Assembly: GCA_963971575.1 (NCBI GenBank)
Contig: OZ020616.1
Location: 31,600,306-31,664,305 of the forward strand
DNA: 64,000 bases
From: Liopterus haemorrhoidalis
Lineage: Eukaryota; Arthropoda; Insecta; Coleoptera; Dytiscidae
Reading direction: 5' to 3'
A program made the translations under genes and the position numbers. A model generated the notes under the pieces. The model was not told the DNA's origin. It searched no databases and was given only the letters and a program-made list of their open reading frames with translations. This document shows, one piece after another, positions 1 through 12,675 of the stretch (position 1 is the stretch's first letter; every line of letters starts with the position of its first letter).

Positions 1-225
1 ATAAAAACGACTTAAATCGATAATTTCCGTCATTTTGATAACATATTCGTAATCTACAACCTCGAGTTAGTAAAAGAACAACCTAATGGCCAGTTGCTAA
101 AGTACGAGTTAATGTTCTAATTCGAGTTATCCCTAACTCAAGTTTAAATTATGTGTTTTTGTATGTTGTTTTTACTAGAATTCTTTAGTCCATAAGTCTT
201 GCCAAATTCGCCAGTCATTTCACAG

Positions 226-605
226 AATGAAGTTTTAACTACAATTTTCCATATCGAAAGCGAATATATATATAGCTTGGTCCACAAAATGGAGACCATA
301 ATACACTTACGACCGGTTGCATAAAAGTCTTGAAACTAGATGTTAGCTAAAATTCGATGTAAACCGAAATAAAACACAAAAATACCTTGCAACGTTGCTG
401 GGCAATTTTATGTTTTACATCGAGTTTTAGCTTACAACTAGCTTTAGCTACTTAGTACTTACTTAGCTTTCAAGACTTTCATGCAACCGGGCATAAATGA
501 ACTCTTTTCAACTCTAGTATTATGGTCTCCATTTTGTGAACCAAGCTATATATATTCGCTTACGATATGGCAAATTGTAGTTAAAGCTTCATTGTACAAT
601 TAGGT
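226..605. repeat. Fold-back (palindromic) MITE
   Basis: The two halves are near-perfect reverse complements. The segment from about 226 to 310 (with 'atatatagcttggtccac' and 'aaaatggagaccataat') pairs with about 520-605, and the inner part (ccggttgcataaaagtcttg) pairs with the stretch ending near 495. The whole unit could fold into one hairpin. No ORF is present. The shape suggests a non-autonomous DNA element; its superfamily was not determined. Confidence 0.65.
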
Positions 606-1528
606 ACTCTGCTATTATGCTCTATCGTGAAAATTGCGTATGTCCGGTTGCTAAATAACATGTACATTCTAAATATTTTTTGCGTTTTAAATTTTCTTCA
701 CGTTTCATGGCCAATACAAAATTCCAGATATTAGGATGATCTCCATTAATGTGTTACTTAAAACAACAATGCTTTGATTTTTTGTTTTCGATCAATTTTC
801 CTGATACCGGTAATTATGTTCGTTCCTCATCACATATTGACGATATTTTAACTTCATTTTCTTTATGATCTGCCTGATCACATATTGAAAATTTAAACAT
901 GATTTAGTAGCTTGTGAATGCGGGATGACGTCTTATAAAAAAGGAAGTTCCATACTTTCTTAGCGCTGCCAGCTGCAAATGCAGACCATGTTTCCATCCT
1001 TAATATAAAACTTCGTATACATTTCGGCGTGCCTCAGCGGTGCCTCACCCTGAGGCTGCTTCGAGGTGAGCTGTTCCAAGTCGGTTTTTCGGCGTGCTCA
1101 CAAGCGCCTCGCGTCTCTTGCTTCGCTCTGTTTATACTGCTTAAGGGCGTGCCGCAGCGCCTCGGAGCAGCCACGCTTGCCAAATGATAGCCCAGGCAGC
1201 AGCGACGCGAAGCAGCTGCGCGAAATGGATACGAAGCTTAACGTTCAAAGCTTGGAGAGATCGTTTTTTAACTTAGACGCAACATTTCTGTAAAAAAGCT
1301 GACATTTAACAAGTTTTTTACATAAGAATTTGCAGTTTTAATGTAGTTAATGACTTTTATTTCCAAAGTATTGAATGAAGAATTGGTAATAATCCTTGTT
1401 AGAATCCTTGAAGAATTTGAATAATCCTTGTTATCAGTCTGTTTGTGATATGTTCTTCACTAACTGAAGCAAATTATCCATGGTATTCGTAGAATGGGAC
1501 GGTAGACCTCCATATTGTTATTTTACAT

Positions 1529-2124
1529 CAGGAGCCTCCAAACTATTTCGGAAGAGTGCCACATACAAATTTCTTAAATAAATGCGAACTGGAGAAAATA
1601 AAGTTCTAAAAAGCTGGAGAAAATAAAAGTCTTAGTAGTGCAAATGTAGCGACCCTGCTTCGCGTTTCAAAGGTCCGGGGTTTGAATCCCGGATAGGACA
1701 TGGATATTTGTATTCGTCTTTACCACCTCATTCTCATTAAATTAAAGAAAATTTAATAATGAATAACTCCAAACTAATTGTGAAAATACGAAGGTTCGAA
1801 TTAAAATAATAACTAAAATGAACTTCAACTCGGCTAGGCGTTTTTGATACTGCTTCGAGAAATTGCAATGCGTTATATTTATTGTAATAATAACATGTTA
1901 TTTAATTTGAAATATATTATTTAAATTAGCGAAATAAAAATAGTAATATAATTAATAATAAAAATAATAATTTTATTAATCTTATTTTGGGATTTTCTAA
2001 TCGTTCAAGCTGGCTTTGCATCCGTAAAACTTTTTTTAATAAGGAACGTCGGGCTGCGGGTCGAATGAAATCTTCTTGTGGACTGATCCATAAACTTGCT
2101 TTGGTCCCGGTTTGGAGACCTCTG
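1529..2124. mobile_element. Non-autonomous hAT element with a SINE inside
   Basis: The ends read CAGGAGCCTCCAAAC and, inverted, GTTTGGAGACCTCTG, which are hAT-type terminal inverted repeats. The flanking 8-mers (ttttacat and ttctatat) agree at six of eight positions, as expected of an old 8-bp TSD. A tRNA-like SINE fragment sits near the left end. No transposase reading frame is visible. Confidence 0.55.
1640..1760 (+). repeat. tRNA-derived SINE fragment
   Basis: A B-box-like GGGGTTTGAATCCC at 1677-1690 follows a loose A-box region (tgtagcgaccctgcttcg). The tail (ggatatttgtattcgtc) also occurs in the copy near 7.84-7.98 kb. No intact tRNA cloverleaf is visible, so this is a SINE head, not a tRNA gene. 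Confidence 0.55.
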
Positions 2125-3339
2125 TTCTATATTAATAATTTTAGTTTTCAATCCCCATAAAAAAAACTAGGCCTAACGCTTTCACTGTACATTGTACATG
2201 TGCTCTCTAGTTGACTGTTGACTCTCGTGTAACTGCAGTTTATGTTCTCTGCCTTTATTACACTTGTAAAAAGTCTGGTGTACAATAAAATACATCGAAA
2301 TTAATCATATTGCTCACTGATTCGTAGTGGAGCAGACAGTTATTTTCATGTAAACACAGTGGAACATAACTAAAAAATTCAGTACAGCAATTTTTCCACT
2401 ATTTCACTTATTGTAGCCTACTGGAAATCTCTTAAACAGTAACCAATATTTATAATAAACTTTTAGGTATATTTCCTGTAGCTAGTTCCCCTTTTCGATA
2501 GTATAATATAAAATTTCAGAGTAAAGACTGTTTTACATTATATTTTTTACTACAATTCAAACTTCTGACGTCATTCAAACTTCTGAAACTCTTTTCTGAT
2601 GTATTGACGTTAGAGAGAGGCATTCAACACCATCTATCTTTTGTAACATCTCACTACCAACACAAGAGTTTGGTTATAGTAACTAATTTATAAATATTGT
2701 TGAATATGTTGGTTTATATTTAATTATATGTCAGTATGGTTTTTATTTACAAGACCTGATCTCTATCACAATTATTATATCAGAAAAAGTAAAATAATAC
2801 AGCATAAAAATAAGTTGGTACGCCTAAGACAGTATCGATACGTCAAACAAAAGTAGGACTGGATGTAGTTCCAAAAGTTTTGAATGTCGGATAGCATTGA
2901 AAGTTTGAAGGAAGTATTGTGTTTAACGTCAATGCTACGCAAAAAATGTAAAGTATAATGTAGAACAGACTTAAGAGTATAGACGGATTTAACAGTAATA
3001 ATAGAAAATTTGTTTTTTGAAATAATATTATCATCTGGAGTGTTGGGTAATGGTGAATTAAAATTATTAGTGAAGTGTAGTTTTATTAGCAACAGTCTTC
3101 ATAGAAGGGGACGTTATTTGGAATAATAGTGAGTATATAGTTCATAATTTTACCAATAAATTTCCCTTTATAATTATACTAAGTATTACGTTAGTAAGTA
3201 TTGTGATATATTTTATAAGTAAAATATTTAAAATAGATAGTAATTGTTGCAAAGTTTTGTTGTAGTACCATTAACAAAACATTAATAATTAAAAATTACA
3301 TTAAATTTTTCATATTTTGATTAGATATTTTGTTTTCAG

Positions 3340-3575
3340 AATTCCGTGAAGCCAATTATCTTGGTTTTAGCTCTGTAAACGGAAGTAAACGAAATGAAAA
3401 TGGAAGTTATCAGTGTGAAATATGTTTTAGAAATGTTGTTAACATTCAGGCTCACATGGAAAGGCATTTTAAATCTAAAATTTACCGTTGTCATCTTTGT
3501 GGAACTTGTTTGACTCGAAAGGACAACTTAAAACGCCATATGAGAGTTCAGCATTCCGATCTCGGGACTTTTTAA
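3340..3575 (+). CDS. Alternative 3' zinc-finger exon 1 of a BTB-ZF locus (tramtrack/lola type)
   Basis: This is a terminal coding exon, not a stand-alone gene. It follows a pyrimidine-rich tract ending ttttgttttcag. Two bases precede the first whole codon, so the upstream intron is phase 1, as in the four sibling exons. It encodes about 78 residues ending ...DLGTF and a stop. Finger 1 is C-x2-C-x9-H-x3-H (CEIC...HMERH). Finger 2 is C-x2-C-x12-H-x4-H (CHLC...HMRVQH) with the helix TRKDNLKRH. A polyadenylation signal AATAAA lies at 3684-3689, before an A-run. In such loci each end exon gives the BTB transcription factor a different DNA-binding specificity. The tramtrack-versus-lola choice is inference; the BTB exons are outside the window. 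Confidence 0.85.
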
Positions 3576-3683
3576 TAATGGTTACCTAATTTAAATTATT
3601 CTAGTGTTTAATTATTCTTACAAGTTGTATATCTTGTTATTTAAGTGATACTTTTTAAGTTATTGTAAAATTTATGTCATTTG

Positions 3684-3689
3684 AATAAA
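3684..3689 (+). promoter_or_regulatory. Polyadenylation signal of exon 1
   Basis: AATAAA lies 109 bp after the stop codon at 3575 and is followed within 15 bp by an A-run. It fits 3' end formation for the isoform that uses the 3340-3575 exon. Confidence 0.6.
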
Positions 3690-3959
3690 TTTTTATGAAA
3701 AAAAAAAAAAGATTTTATACTTGTTACTTTTCCCGTATGTTATTACATTGATCGACGCAACTTTTCCTTCATTTTGTATATACAATTGTTTAACTATATT
3801 TAAAATATCATTTATAAAACAATGTTAACATGAAATGGTTTCTGAAACGGTTGAGAACAATCATTAGGTATATAATATACATAGCAGTGTACTGGAACTG
3901 TTTTTGATTACATCAAACCGGTTTTAGATGCAAAAAAAAACTCGTCAACTAAATTGTAA

Positions 3960-4200
3960 GATAAAATGTTACCATCATCATCATCATCATTATTGGCTGT
4001 ATAGCCCGAAGCGAAACTTGGCTTCCTTTTAGAAACGTCGCCGTTCTGGTTTTCCCGGCCATCCACCAATTCCTTACACCAGGGACTTCGATCTTTCTAC
4101 TTTATGCTTTCCATTTGGTTGAACTTTCAGCATGCACCGCATAGCTTGTCTTGTTCATCTTCTTAATGTGTCCAAATCATCGGAAACAATTAATTATTAT
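3960..4200 (-). mobile_element. 3' end fragment of a non-LTR retrotransposon
   Basis: A (CAT)n tract is followed by sequence whose minus-strand reading resembles the decayed C-terminal tail of LINE reverse-transcriptase proteins. LINEs elsewhere in the window end in a similar (ATG)n tract, for example near 32.22 kb. Too short and broken to classify. Confidence 0.4.
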
Positions 4201-4502
4201 GTACCGTGTGATGGTTACATAATGAAAGTATTCATACAGTTCTAAGTTTTACCGTTGCGTCTATAAATGTTTTTCCTGGATGGGTCCAAATATATATATA
4301 TATATTTTTTTGTATTTTCCGCCCAAATGAATATAGTATATTGATATCGTTACGCGGTTATAATAATATATAAGAAGAATTCGGTTGGGATTTTAAATCT
4401 TTATTAAACTATTTTAATATTAAACTTATAATACAATACTTCATACAATAATTCATAGAACAACAACACTTAAACAATAAATACCACTACTCAGTACCCT
4501 TA

Positions 4503-4823
4503 AGGATCGCGCACTTTAGGACGGAATGCAGCGCATCGCATTGCAAAACAAAAATCCGCACGGATCGGTTGCATACATTTTATATGAAGAGTGCACATTA
4601 CTGACGGCGCGCAGCGGAGCGCATTGACGGATCGCTTGGCAGGCGTATTATTACGCCTAGCCCGCTGCGGTCCGTCCCCCCACTCCACAGTGTGTGACGA
4701 CAGGCAGTAAAATCTTGTGTTACAATGAGACGCGTTGTGATCCGGCCCGGCCCTAATGTGCGCTACAACATTTTTATGATGCAATGCGCTGCGGCCAAAT
4801 CCGTCTCTAATGTGCGCGAGCCT
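4503..4823. mobile_element. PIF/Harbinger-like MITE (321 bp)
   Basis: The termini AGGATCGCGCACTTTAG and, on the other strand, AGGCTCGCGCACATTAG form inverted repeats flanked by TTA on both sides (4500-4502 and 4824-4826). A 3-bp TTA/TAA duplication is typical of PIF/Harbinger. The interior is GC-rich compared with its surroundings and carries a chance 94-codon minus-strand ORF that I do not consider a gene. Confidence 0.75.
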
Positions 4824-4975
4824 TTATACTACAGTTAACTGTTCCAAATATGTAATCCAAATCTTCATGTAATCCAAACCTAGTTCAGATATTCGATTAA
4901 TTAAACCACTTAATAACCGTGCTGAATTCCTCTAATTCAGTATCTCCACTTGAGTTCAATAACGTCTAACTCTAA

Positions 4976-5352
4976 AGCTGCGTTCAGAGCTCTTAAATTA
5001 GTCGACTATAGGCTATGACTTGTCATATGGTAACACAAGCAACCATTCAGAGCTCTAATCTCGCCCAAAATTACAAAGACGAATAGTAAATATGATCAAT
5101 TTAGGTAATTAGTTTAGGTTTAGTTAGTAAAAATGTAGGACAGCAGAATTAGGAAAACGATAATAGATAATAAACATTTTTGAAGCCGCCGTAGTTGGTT
5201 TAAAAACACATTGATGCCTCTCTATTCGTAACGCACTAATTTCCTTAACTGTAAATGCTGCTCCTTTAACTTTAAAAGTTAAAACTATCTACTAAAGTTA
5301 TCCACAACGCACAGTGAACAGTCAATTAATTTAAAGGGCTCTGAACGCAGCT
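4976..5352. mobile_element. PIF/Harbinger-like MITE (377 bp)
   Basis: The inverted termini AGCTGCGTTCAGAGC and GCTCTGAACGCAGCT are flanked by TAA at 4973-4975 and 5353-5355. There is no coding capacity. Confidence 0.75.
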
Positions 5353-7169
5353 TAAGACTTCCTCGACTAATTGTTCTTAAAGACTCGCTGAACTTCACTG
5401 CCTGAATACTACTGCCCTTACGGTTGCAGGTCGCGCGTCTTTTATAGCGGATCCTAAAACGTTCTATAGATTTCTAGACCCTTCGGGCAACTCAAAATTC
5501 ATAGTTCACTGTATTCTTAGACTGGGCTTTATTCGTCAAAGTATCATGTTTTGACAGTGTCCATGTCACAGGAATGCGTTAGTACAGGTCGCATTAATGT
5601 CACCAAATAAGGAAAATATCCGAAAAAGTCCTTATATTAAAATATTTTATTTCAACTACAGGGCGGCTGGGGATTATTCGATTTGTCAAGTCATCAAAAC
5701 CTGTCTATTATATGGACTTTACAATTTTTGAAATATGAGCTATTATTTGTGTTCTTTTCATTTCCCATTTCAGGAATTGATGTAATTAGTGCAATATTTT
5801 TTTGTCATTACTTTATGCTAGCACATAACCATGCACAAGGCATTATATTTATCTGGACTATTTTCATTTACATTATGCAGAAGATAACAAAAAATATAGA
5901 TTTTTGGACCATCATCTTTATTTTCATTTTCGAACAAACATTTGGATTTTTCTAACTGCCCAATCGTAATAATTTGTTTTATTGTCAACTTCAATGTCAC
6001 TATCGTCCGTAGTAGGTAATATTATCTTTTATGTCTACAAATTCAATCTTGTTTTTAGGCCGATCTATGTATTTTCCTGATGGTTGATCATTTTTTTTTT
6101 CCAGATTTTTATTGATAATTGTTTTTTCCAGAGGAATCTATTATCATTCATTTTATCTTTAATTCTGATGATTTTAAATTCGTCTCTTGTCTCTGTATTT
6201 CGTTTCATGTCTAATCTTGAATATCGTACAATAGATCTGAGAAATTTCATTTATACTACTATGGATATATGTATTACCCTTACTGATTGGTCTAGATATT
6301 TCCACTTTTCACTTTATCTAGATCTAGTTTAATAAAACTTTCCGAATCTTGTTCTTTTAATAGTTCCAATAACATATAATAAGTTGAAAGTTTCTGTCGA
6401 AGTTTTCTTTTGTATTACCGGCTTTTATTGAACATACCACTTATGTAAACTAAAAAGATTTTCCATATTGGTTTTTTATTGTTTTTCTATAGATTGTACT
6501 TTTGCTACAATGCTTTTCAAGATATTACAAATAATTTTTGACAGCAGTCTCTGCAGTAAATAACAAGTTAGACAGTTGTACAGGTTTGGTCCGGATTAAG
6601 GATATTTTGCCTATATAATACCTGTAAACATGTCTAACGGTTAATGCTGTGTTGTTATCTTTTAACTTGTTCAGAGTTTTGTTTAAATAAAATAATTTGC
6701 AAAATATGGAGACCGTGGAATAAAAATAGTTATAATTTTAACTCGTATAATGGATTGTGATGCTGAAATTTATTGATCAATAAATTGATCAAGTTTTTTT
6801 GTCAATTAATTAAACAATTTATTGGTAACCTTGAAAATAAAAGGATCACTTTAAACACATCATCGATCACATTTATCAATCAATTTTTTTGAAAACTTTT
6901 ACATTACCAACCTTAAACCATATTGACATATTTATCAAAATGAAAATATTGAAAAAATCTTTACACAATTACGAGCTGTGAACAAAAACAAGAAATAACC
7001 TAGATGATGGTTATTTAGAACATTTGCGGTTCTGTCACATTTGAAAACGAAACACATAATCTATATATTTCTAGGTTATACTACAACTAAACAGTTGGTA
7101 ATAAATAAACAGATAAAAGTGTACCTAGAATTCCATAAAAAATTGATAAAAAATAGAACTTGTTCTATA

Positions 7170-7545
7170 CTTTACACACATTAATAAAATGAAAGTCGAC
7201 TTTTTCAATTAATTGTTCAATAAAACCCGCTTTAGGATTGTGTGGAATTAAATAGTAATTGCATTTTTTTTTAAATTTTATCTGCCTGCATTTCATTTAT
7301 TAAGTGATTTTTGTAATGTTGGTTAATCTGCCCAAACTATGGCACTTTAAATATCAAATGTCAAATTTAAATTTGTGTTTGTCGTAATTATGAATATATT
7401 TTCTTAGGTGCCAAGCTAATATTTCCTTAAAATTTCATATAAAAATCCGATTTACTATGTTAAAAACAATCAGTCTCAAAGTCCCATTCAATCATTAAAA
7501 GTCACTAGATTTCAAAATCTAGTTTCGCACGATGTTAAGAAAGAA
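7170..7545. repeat. Dispersed repeat, copy A
   Basis: Similar in order and sequence to 8195-8535. Shared blocks include tatgttaaaaacaat and the palindromic actagatttcaaaatctagt followed by ttcgcac. The palindrome resembles the ends of the GCGGAACTAG MITE family found near 30.6, 35 and 53 kb. Confidence 0.55.
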
Positions 7546-7829
7546 ATATATGCAAATATTTATAAAACTGTTAATATATACAATAAAATATTGGAAAATA
7601 AGGAAAGAACACTGTATCTATTATGGTCCTGAAAATAATCCTTTTGTAATAACGTTATTGCGCCTATTACCTGCTTAGTGGGCCGCTCGTTATACAGTCA
7701 AAAGTTATATCTTATATATTGAAAAACATTATACCAGTAAAGGGTGGTAAACATTCATCTAACTTTAGATGCAAAGTAATATACATGTGTAGTCTTTGTA
7801 GATACATTTACTTCCATTCCACTGACATT

Positions 7830-7990
7830 GCTGACCTCAGCAGCGTAGAGCAATCCTGCTTCGCCTAACAAAGGTCCAAGATTTGGATTTCGAATTCCGA
7901 ATTGAATTGAATCCCAGTTAGGGCACGAACATTTGTATTTGTCCTTATAACCTTAATTTCATTAAAATAAACTGAAAAGATAACAAAGCC
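7830..7990 (+). repeat. Degenerate tRNA-derived SINE
   Basis: It shares the body of the 1.64-kb copy: cctgcttcgc, aaaggtcc, a B-box-like gaatcccagttagggc, and a tail with atttgtatttgtcctta. It carries a small internal AATT-rich expansion. Confidence 0.45.
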
Positions 7991-8194
7991 CAATGTTACA
8001 TAATATATTTTTGTTGTTCTTAGTTCCCTTGCTCAAAATGAAAAGGTCCGTGCCCAATTTATTAGCAATATGGTAGTGATCGCTATAGCTCGGTAAGATA
8101 ACTTCGATGTTAATATGCAATAATATTTACAATGAAATACATTCATATATGTTTATGTATACTTCGTTAGCCCTATATCGCCTAAATCTTTATT

Positions 8195-8535
8195 TTAAGA
8201 TTTTTTCTTTTATTTCTTATTTCAATAGCATAGAATCATGCGGAACTAGATAGTAATTTCTTTTTTAATGTTACCTGTCTGCATCTCAAATATTAAGTGA
8301 TTTTTAAATGTTGGCTAACCTGCCCAATATATGACAGATTTCAAAAGTCAAATTTTAATTTGTGTTGTCATAATAATGAGATATATTTTCCTTTGTTTAT
8401 ACAGTTTTCAAGGTATATGTCCTTAAATTTTTTATATAATCCCGATTTGCTATGTTAAAAACAATTGATCTCAGAATCCCATTCAAACATTAAAAGTAAC
8501 TAGATTTCAAAATCTAGTTTCGCACGGTTGCTAAA
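8195..8535. repeat. Dispersed repeat, copy B
   Basis: Second copy of the repeat at 7170-7545, in the same orientation, about 80-85% similar by eye with indels. It ends in ctagatttcaaaatctag and ttcgcacg. Both copies lie in the spacer between alternative zinc-finger exons 1 and 2. Confidence 0.55.
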
Positions 8536-9030
8536 AAAAGGGATAAGACAACGGATCAAAGTGATGAGCAAAAAATGATAATGTGAACAGACAGTAAAGA
8601 AAAAAGACTGATCTTAGACATATTAGAACATGTTTGTTGTATACTTCAATAATGAATAAATTATTTTATTATTATTATTAATGAGATAAAAAAAAGGAGA
8701 CGGATTAAAAGTTTTTGATAGCTTGCTCGCCAATGATTTTTTTTTTTTAATATTCGTAGGAGAAAGTTAAAACTTAGCAGAGCTATCACTTTTAAAATTT
8801 TAGATGAACTTTTTAAAATTAATATTACTGTTTATTTTCCCTGTCATGTTGGGCGTTATACACTTGGAGGCACAAAATGAAAGTTTTGGAACAAATTAAC
8901 TACAAAGATTATTAGAATAACCTTAAAGATATGATTTGCATGTAATATCGTGGTTGTAAGTAGGTTGTTCTGGCATGTGTTTTTATTGGTATATGGGTGA
9001 CTTGGTGATGGTGACCTGTCTCTGTTCCAG

Positions 9031-9332
9031 CTGTGTGGCGGGAACAGAGGATAGGACCGGAGCCCTCACTCATTTCAAGGCCGACTAGACGTACAGACAC
9101 AGATTACTATGGAATGTACACTCGGTTATCTGAAATACCCCTGCTTTACTCATGCAACGTGTGTGGTAAAACTGTGAGTAATCGGTGGCATCATGCCGTT
9201 ATACATCGGCCACAGATTAATTGTTGCCCCATGTGCAAACAGACTTTCACTCGGAGAGACAATATGAAAGTGCATATTAAAGTAAAACATGGCAATATTA
9301 ATGACCCCCCTACTGTGCTGTGTAATCCATAA
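9031..9332 (+). CDS. Alternative 3' zinc-finger exon 2 of the BTB-ZF locus
   Basis: Begins after the acceptor ctctgttccag, again with two bases before the first full codon, and encodes about 100 residues. Finger 1 is CNVCGKTVSNRWHHAVIH and finger 2 is CPMC...HIKVKH with TFTRRDNMKVH. The TR[KR]DNM helix and the following acidic/proline tail recall the second finger of Drosophila tramtrack p69, which is why I favour tramtrack over lola; this is from memory of the family. AATAAA at 9429-9434 could end this isoform. Stop codon at 9330-9332. Confidence 0.87.
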
Positions 9333-9428
9333 ATTTGTACATATTGTCTATTTTTATGTAATATTTGTTGTATATGTGTTTTAATTTATGACATAATTTT
9401 ATAGATAAATTAGTATTTTTATTGAACA

Positions 9429-9434
9429 AATAAA
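9429..9434 (+). promoter_or_regulatory. Polyadenylation signal of exon 2
   Basis: AATAAA lies 97 bp after the stop of the 9031-9332 exon, in AT-rich sequence. Confidence 0.55.
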
Positions 9435-9893
9435 AACTAATTTTTAAAGTATTATATACTATGTTTTCTTAAATCCCGTCGTGTCTAATACTTGACTAAA
9501 ACTGAACTAACTAAAAACGAATAACATTTAACAATGTAAATATGATAAGAGGGTGGTGGGAGCTGTAGTGGTGGGAGTTTACTAAACTAAACGCACTTCT
9601 TCATCTTTGCATTAATTTTAATCATGCATGCTAATATCTCTTAATAACAAACATGGAGTGGTGTATCGTTTGGCTGTTGACATGGTGACATGGTGCAATC
9701 CCCATTCCAATCCAGCTAACTCTGGGACACTGATCAGCCTCACAGCCTGAGCATCACAGCCTAGCCTGCCGCACTTCATGGCCTGCTAATTCATTTCCTC
9801 AACACCATTGCTGTCGCTATTCTGCTGACACTTTTATTAACATCCTCTAAGTAACTGATAAGGTAATTTTAAAGTATTGTTTTGGTTTTGCAG

Positions 9894-10255
9894 GTTCAAA
9901 AGCCTGGCACATGCGGCTAACGTTTGACAAGTTGCCAGGTGGCTGCAACCTGCACCGATGTAAACTGTGCGGCAAAATAGTGACGCACATACGCAACCAC
10001 TATCACGTCCACTTCCCGGGCAGATTCCAGTGTCCTCTATGCCGTGCCACATACACTCGCAGCGATAATCTTCGTACCCATTGTAAATTTAAACATCCAG
10101 CCTACAATCCGGACATCAGAAAGTTCGAGGCGCCCATGTTGACATCGTCACAGTCCCACTGTAAATTCAAAAATCCGTCGTACACCCCTGACATCAAAGA
10201 GTTTGAGACACCCATGCTGCTGACGTCCTCCCAGAACGATAACACCCTTGATTGA
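9894..10255 (+). CDS. Alternative 3' zinc-finger exon 3, with a duplicated tail
   Basis: Starts after ggttttgcag with the shared phase (two bases, then codons) and encodes about 120 residues. Finger 1 is CKLCGKIVTHIRNHYHVH and finger 2 is CPLCRATYTRSDNLRTH..KFKH. After the fingers, about 26 residues are repeated: HCKFKHPAYNPDIRKFE is followed by HCKFKNPSYTPDIKEFE, each ending near TSSQ. The duplicate copies the end of finger 2 without its cysteines, so it is not a third finger. The stop is at 10253-10255. Confident as an exon; the role of the duplicated tail is unknown. Confidence 0.87.
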
Positions 10256-12675
10256 TTTTTACTTTATTATTATCATTTCTATTACAGGGCGTTGAGTTCA
10301 TAGCCGTTTTCTTTAGAATCTTCACGATCAAACCGTACTAGTTTTATATGATATTTAATAATTAAAGTTAAAGTGTAATGTTACGTGCTCAACGATTTCA
10401 TTCAAAATCTTTCAATTTGGAGTGAAGTATTGAAACCACATTTCAGTCTGTGATCACTCGTGTGCCCCTCTAATGATGAAGAAGAAGAAGAAGGTTGGGA
10501 TTTTGAGTCAGTCCTCTAATTGTGTGATCGACGTGTCCTAAACACTATTGTGGGACACTCTTAAGTTTTTCGAGTCTCCGCTTAGTAGTGATAAAGTAAA
10601 GATATTTTTGTATATTTTAACTTCAGCGACAGAACTGAGCTGAGTTCTAACCGATTCTGCACCAATGTTAGAATTTCGTTACCTTTATGAGTGCAATAAC
10701 ATAACAATTATACAACTGCAGATTCTTATTTTCACTATTTGTACATTATAAATATAGTATTTCTAAAATGATGCTCTGTTCGACTTTCAGCGGGGCATTC
10801 ATATCACAAGTTACTGATACCTTGTTTTTGTTTATTATATAAATATAATATTTATCAGTTAGATACTAATCTAATGAGACAGTAAACACAGGTGTGTGCT
10901 GTGTGCTTTACAGATAACTCAATTCTTAATGGTAGTTTACGACTTGTCAGTGTTACGTGAACTTTTTACTACGTGCGTCTTTAAGTGTGCGAGCGTCCGC
11001 AGGGGCGTCGCATGTCGCATTGCAATTATGTACACCGATTGCGATTATCTCCATGTGTGAGAGAGACGTTAGGGCGTTTATTTTGCAATATTGAGTGATA
11101 CGTTCAGTTTGAATGTAAAGGTACCTTATTGTTAGTGTACATAATATATAGCCTGTTGGATTTGTTTGGTGTGGTTTTTTTTATATATATACATATATAT
11201 AAGTTTTCTAGGAAAATATTTTACAGATATACATATTATATAAATCATAAGTATTTCAAAAGTTATATGATTAAAAATTAACATTCTAGAAGTGCATTAA
11301 TATTTGATACACAGTTATTATAATTTAAGTATAAAATTTATTATTGTTAATTTTTATAGATAATATATTGCTGGCTCGGAATAAACTCAGAACTTCTAAT
11401 ACGGAACGTGAGAATTTAAAAGTTTGTGATACTATTGGAATGGTGCTATTGCAACCTAGACATTATATAATTGTGCAATATTATTATTAATACTATATAT
11501 TAATATACTTACTCAATTTTTAGTGTATTTAAAAGAGTTGCATTGTCGTCAGCACTTTTAAGACAAATGCGATTGTTAATGTCACATTTGAATGGAGCTT
11601 GTTTATTTTCGACGCATATTTGATACAGCCAATATTTGTTACTTGTGTTACTTGTTACTAACTACGCGAGCGTGGGGGCCGTTGCCGCGGTGCGGTTGCC
11701 GCCCTTACTGCTCCACACAACTAGGAACCTGATAACTGTACCAGAGAGAAGAGAGACATGTTAACGTACTTGTTTATTTTTGTTGTTCATCTTTTATTTG
11801 TTTAGTGACAAAGACATTGGCTATTTGATATCGTACCAACATGTGTACCGACTAATGCATATATGTACTAAAAATTATATACTATGTGATTTAGCATTTT
11901 ATATCTAAAGTAATTCTCTATTTTATATTACTCTACATCTCTGAAATCTCATTTGGATATAGATATTGGTTGCGGTTAACTTATAGTTTTAAATCGTTTG
12001 TAGTATTTTATATAATATATATATATATACATATATATTACAAAAAAAAAAAGAATTAAATTCGCTCATTGTGTAGAAAGCACATAATGTTTGATATTAA
12101 TAAATTTTAATAACATTATATGGTATAGATTCGTTAATATTGTTTTTTTTTTTATTCATATGAATTTAAAGTTTATAATTTTTGACCATATCGGATTAAT
12201 ATATTTAAATACAGTTTTAAAAAGCTAAATATAAAAAAATACACTTTTGTAACAAATTGCTACTAATTATGTAACCATTTATATGCATTTATTTGTATTT
12301 TTCATTAATTTAATGAAAACTGGTGTGTAAAATTATTTATCATTTATTAAAAATTGTTTTATTAACTGAGTTTTATGTATTTTTTCATATCTGAATAGGG
12401 ACCATTTTACTGTTAAGTGGAATGCTTTATTTACTTATTTTTTTTTATATTATTATTATTTTTGTTTGTTTTATTTTTCAGATTATTTAATTAGATTTGC
12501 ATTATTTGCTATTATTTCTTAAGTAAGTAGAACAACGTGCCAATGTAGAATGTATCAGCATGCATCGCTACCTCTGTGATAGTTTGTGATACGCCAGGAG
12601 TGCTTAAATTTAATTGGTAATATTTCTAGCATTAGGTTTAAATTGATGGAAATTAACTGTTTGGTATTGTTTCAG

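Noticed and set aside
1066..1293. 75-codon ORF in a GC-rich patch
   Set aside because: No domain or splice support; the surrounding sequence (repeated cgtgcc/gcctc words) looks like repeat DNA.
4500..4784. 94-codon minus-strand ORF with many Cys and His
   Set aside because: Lies within a 321-bp MITE with a TTA duplication; Cys/His spacing does not fit zinc fingers.
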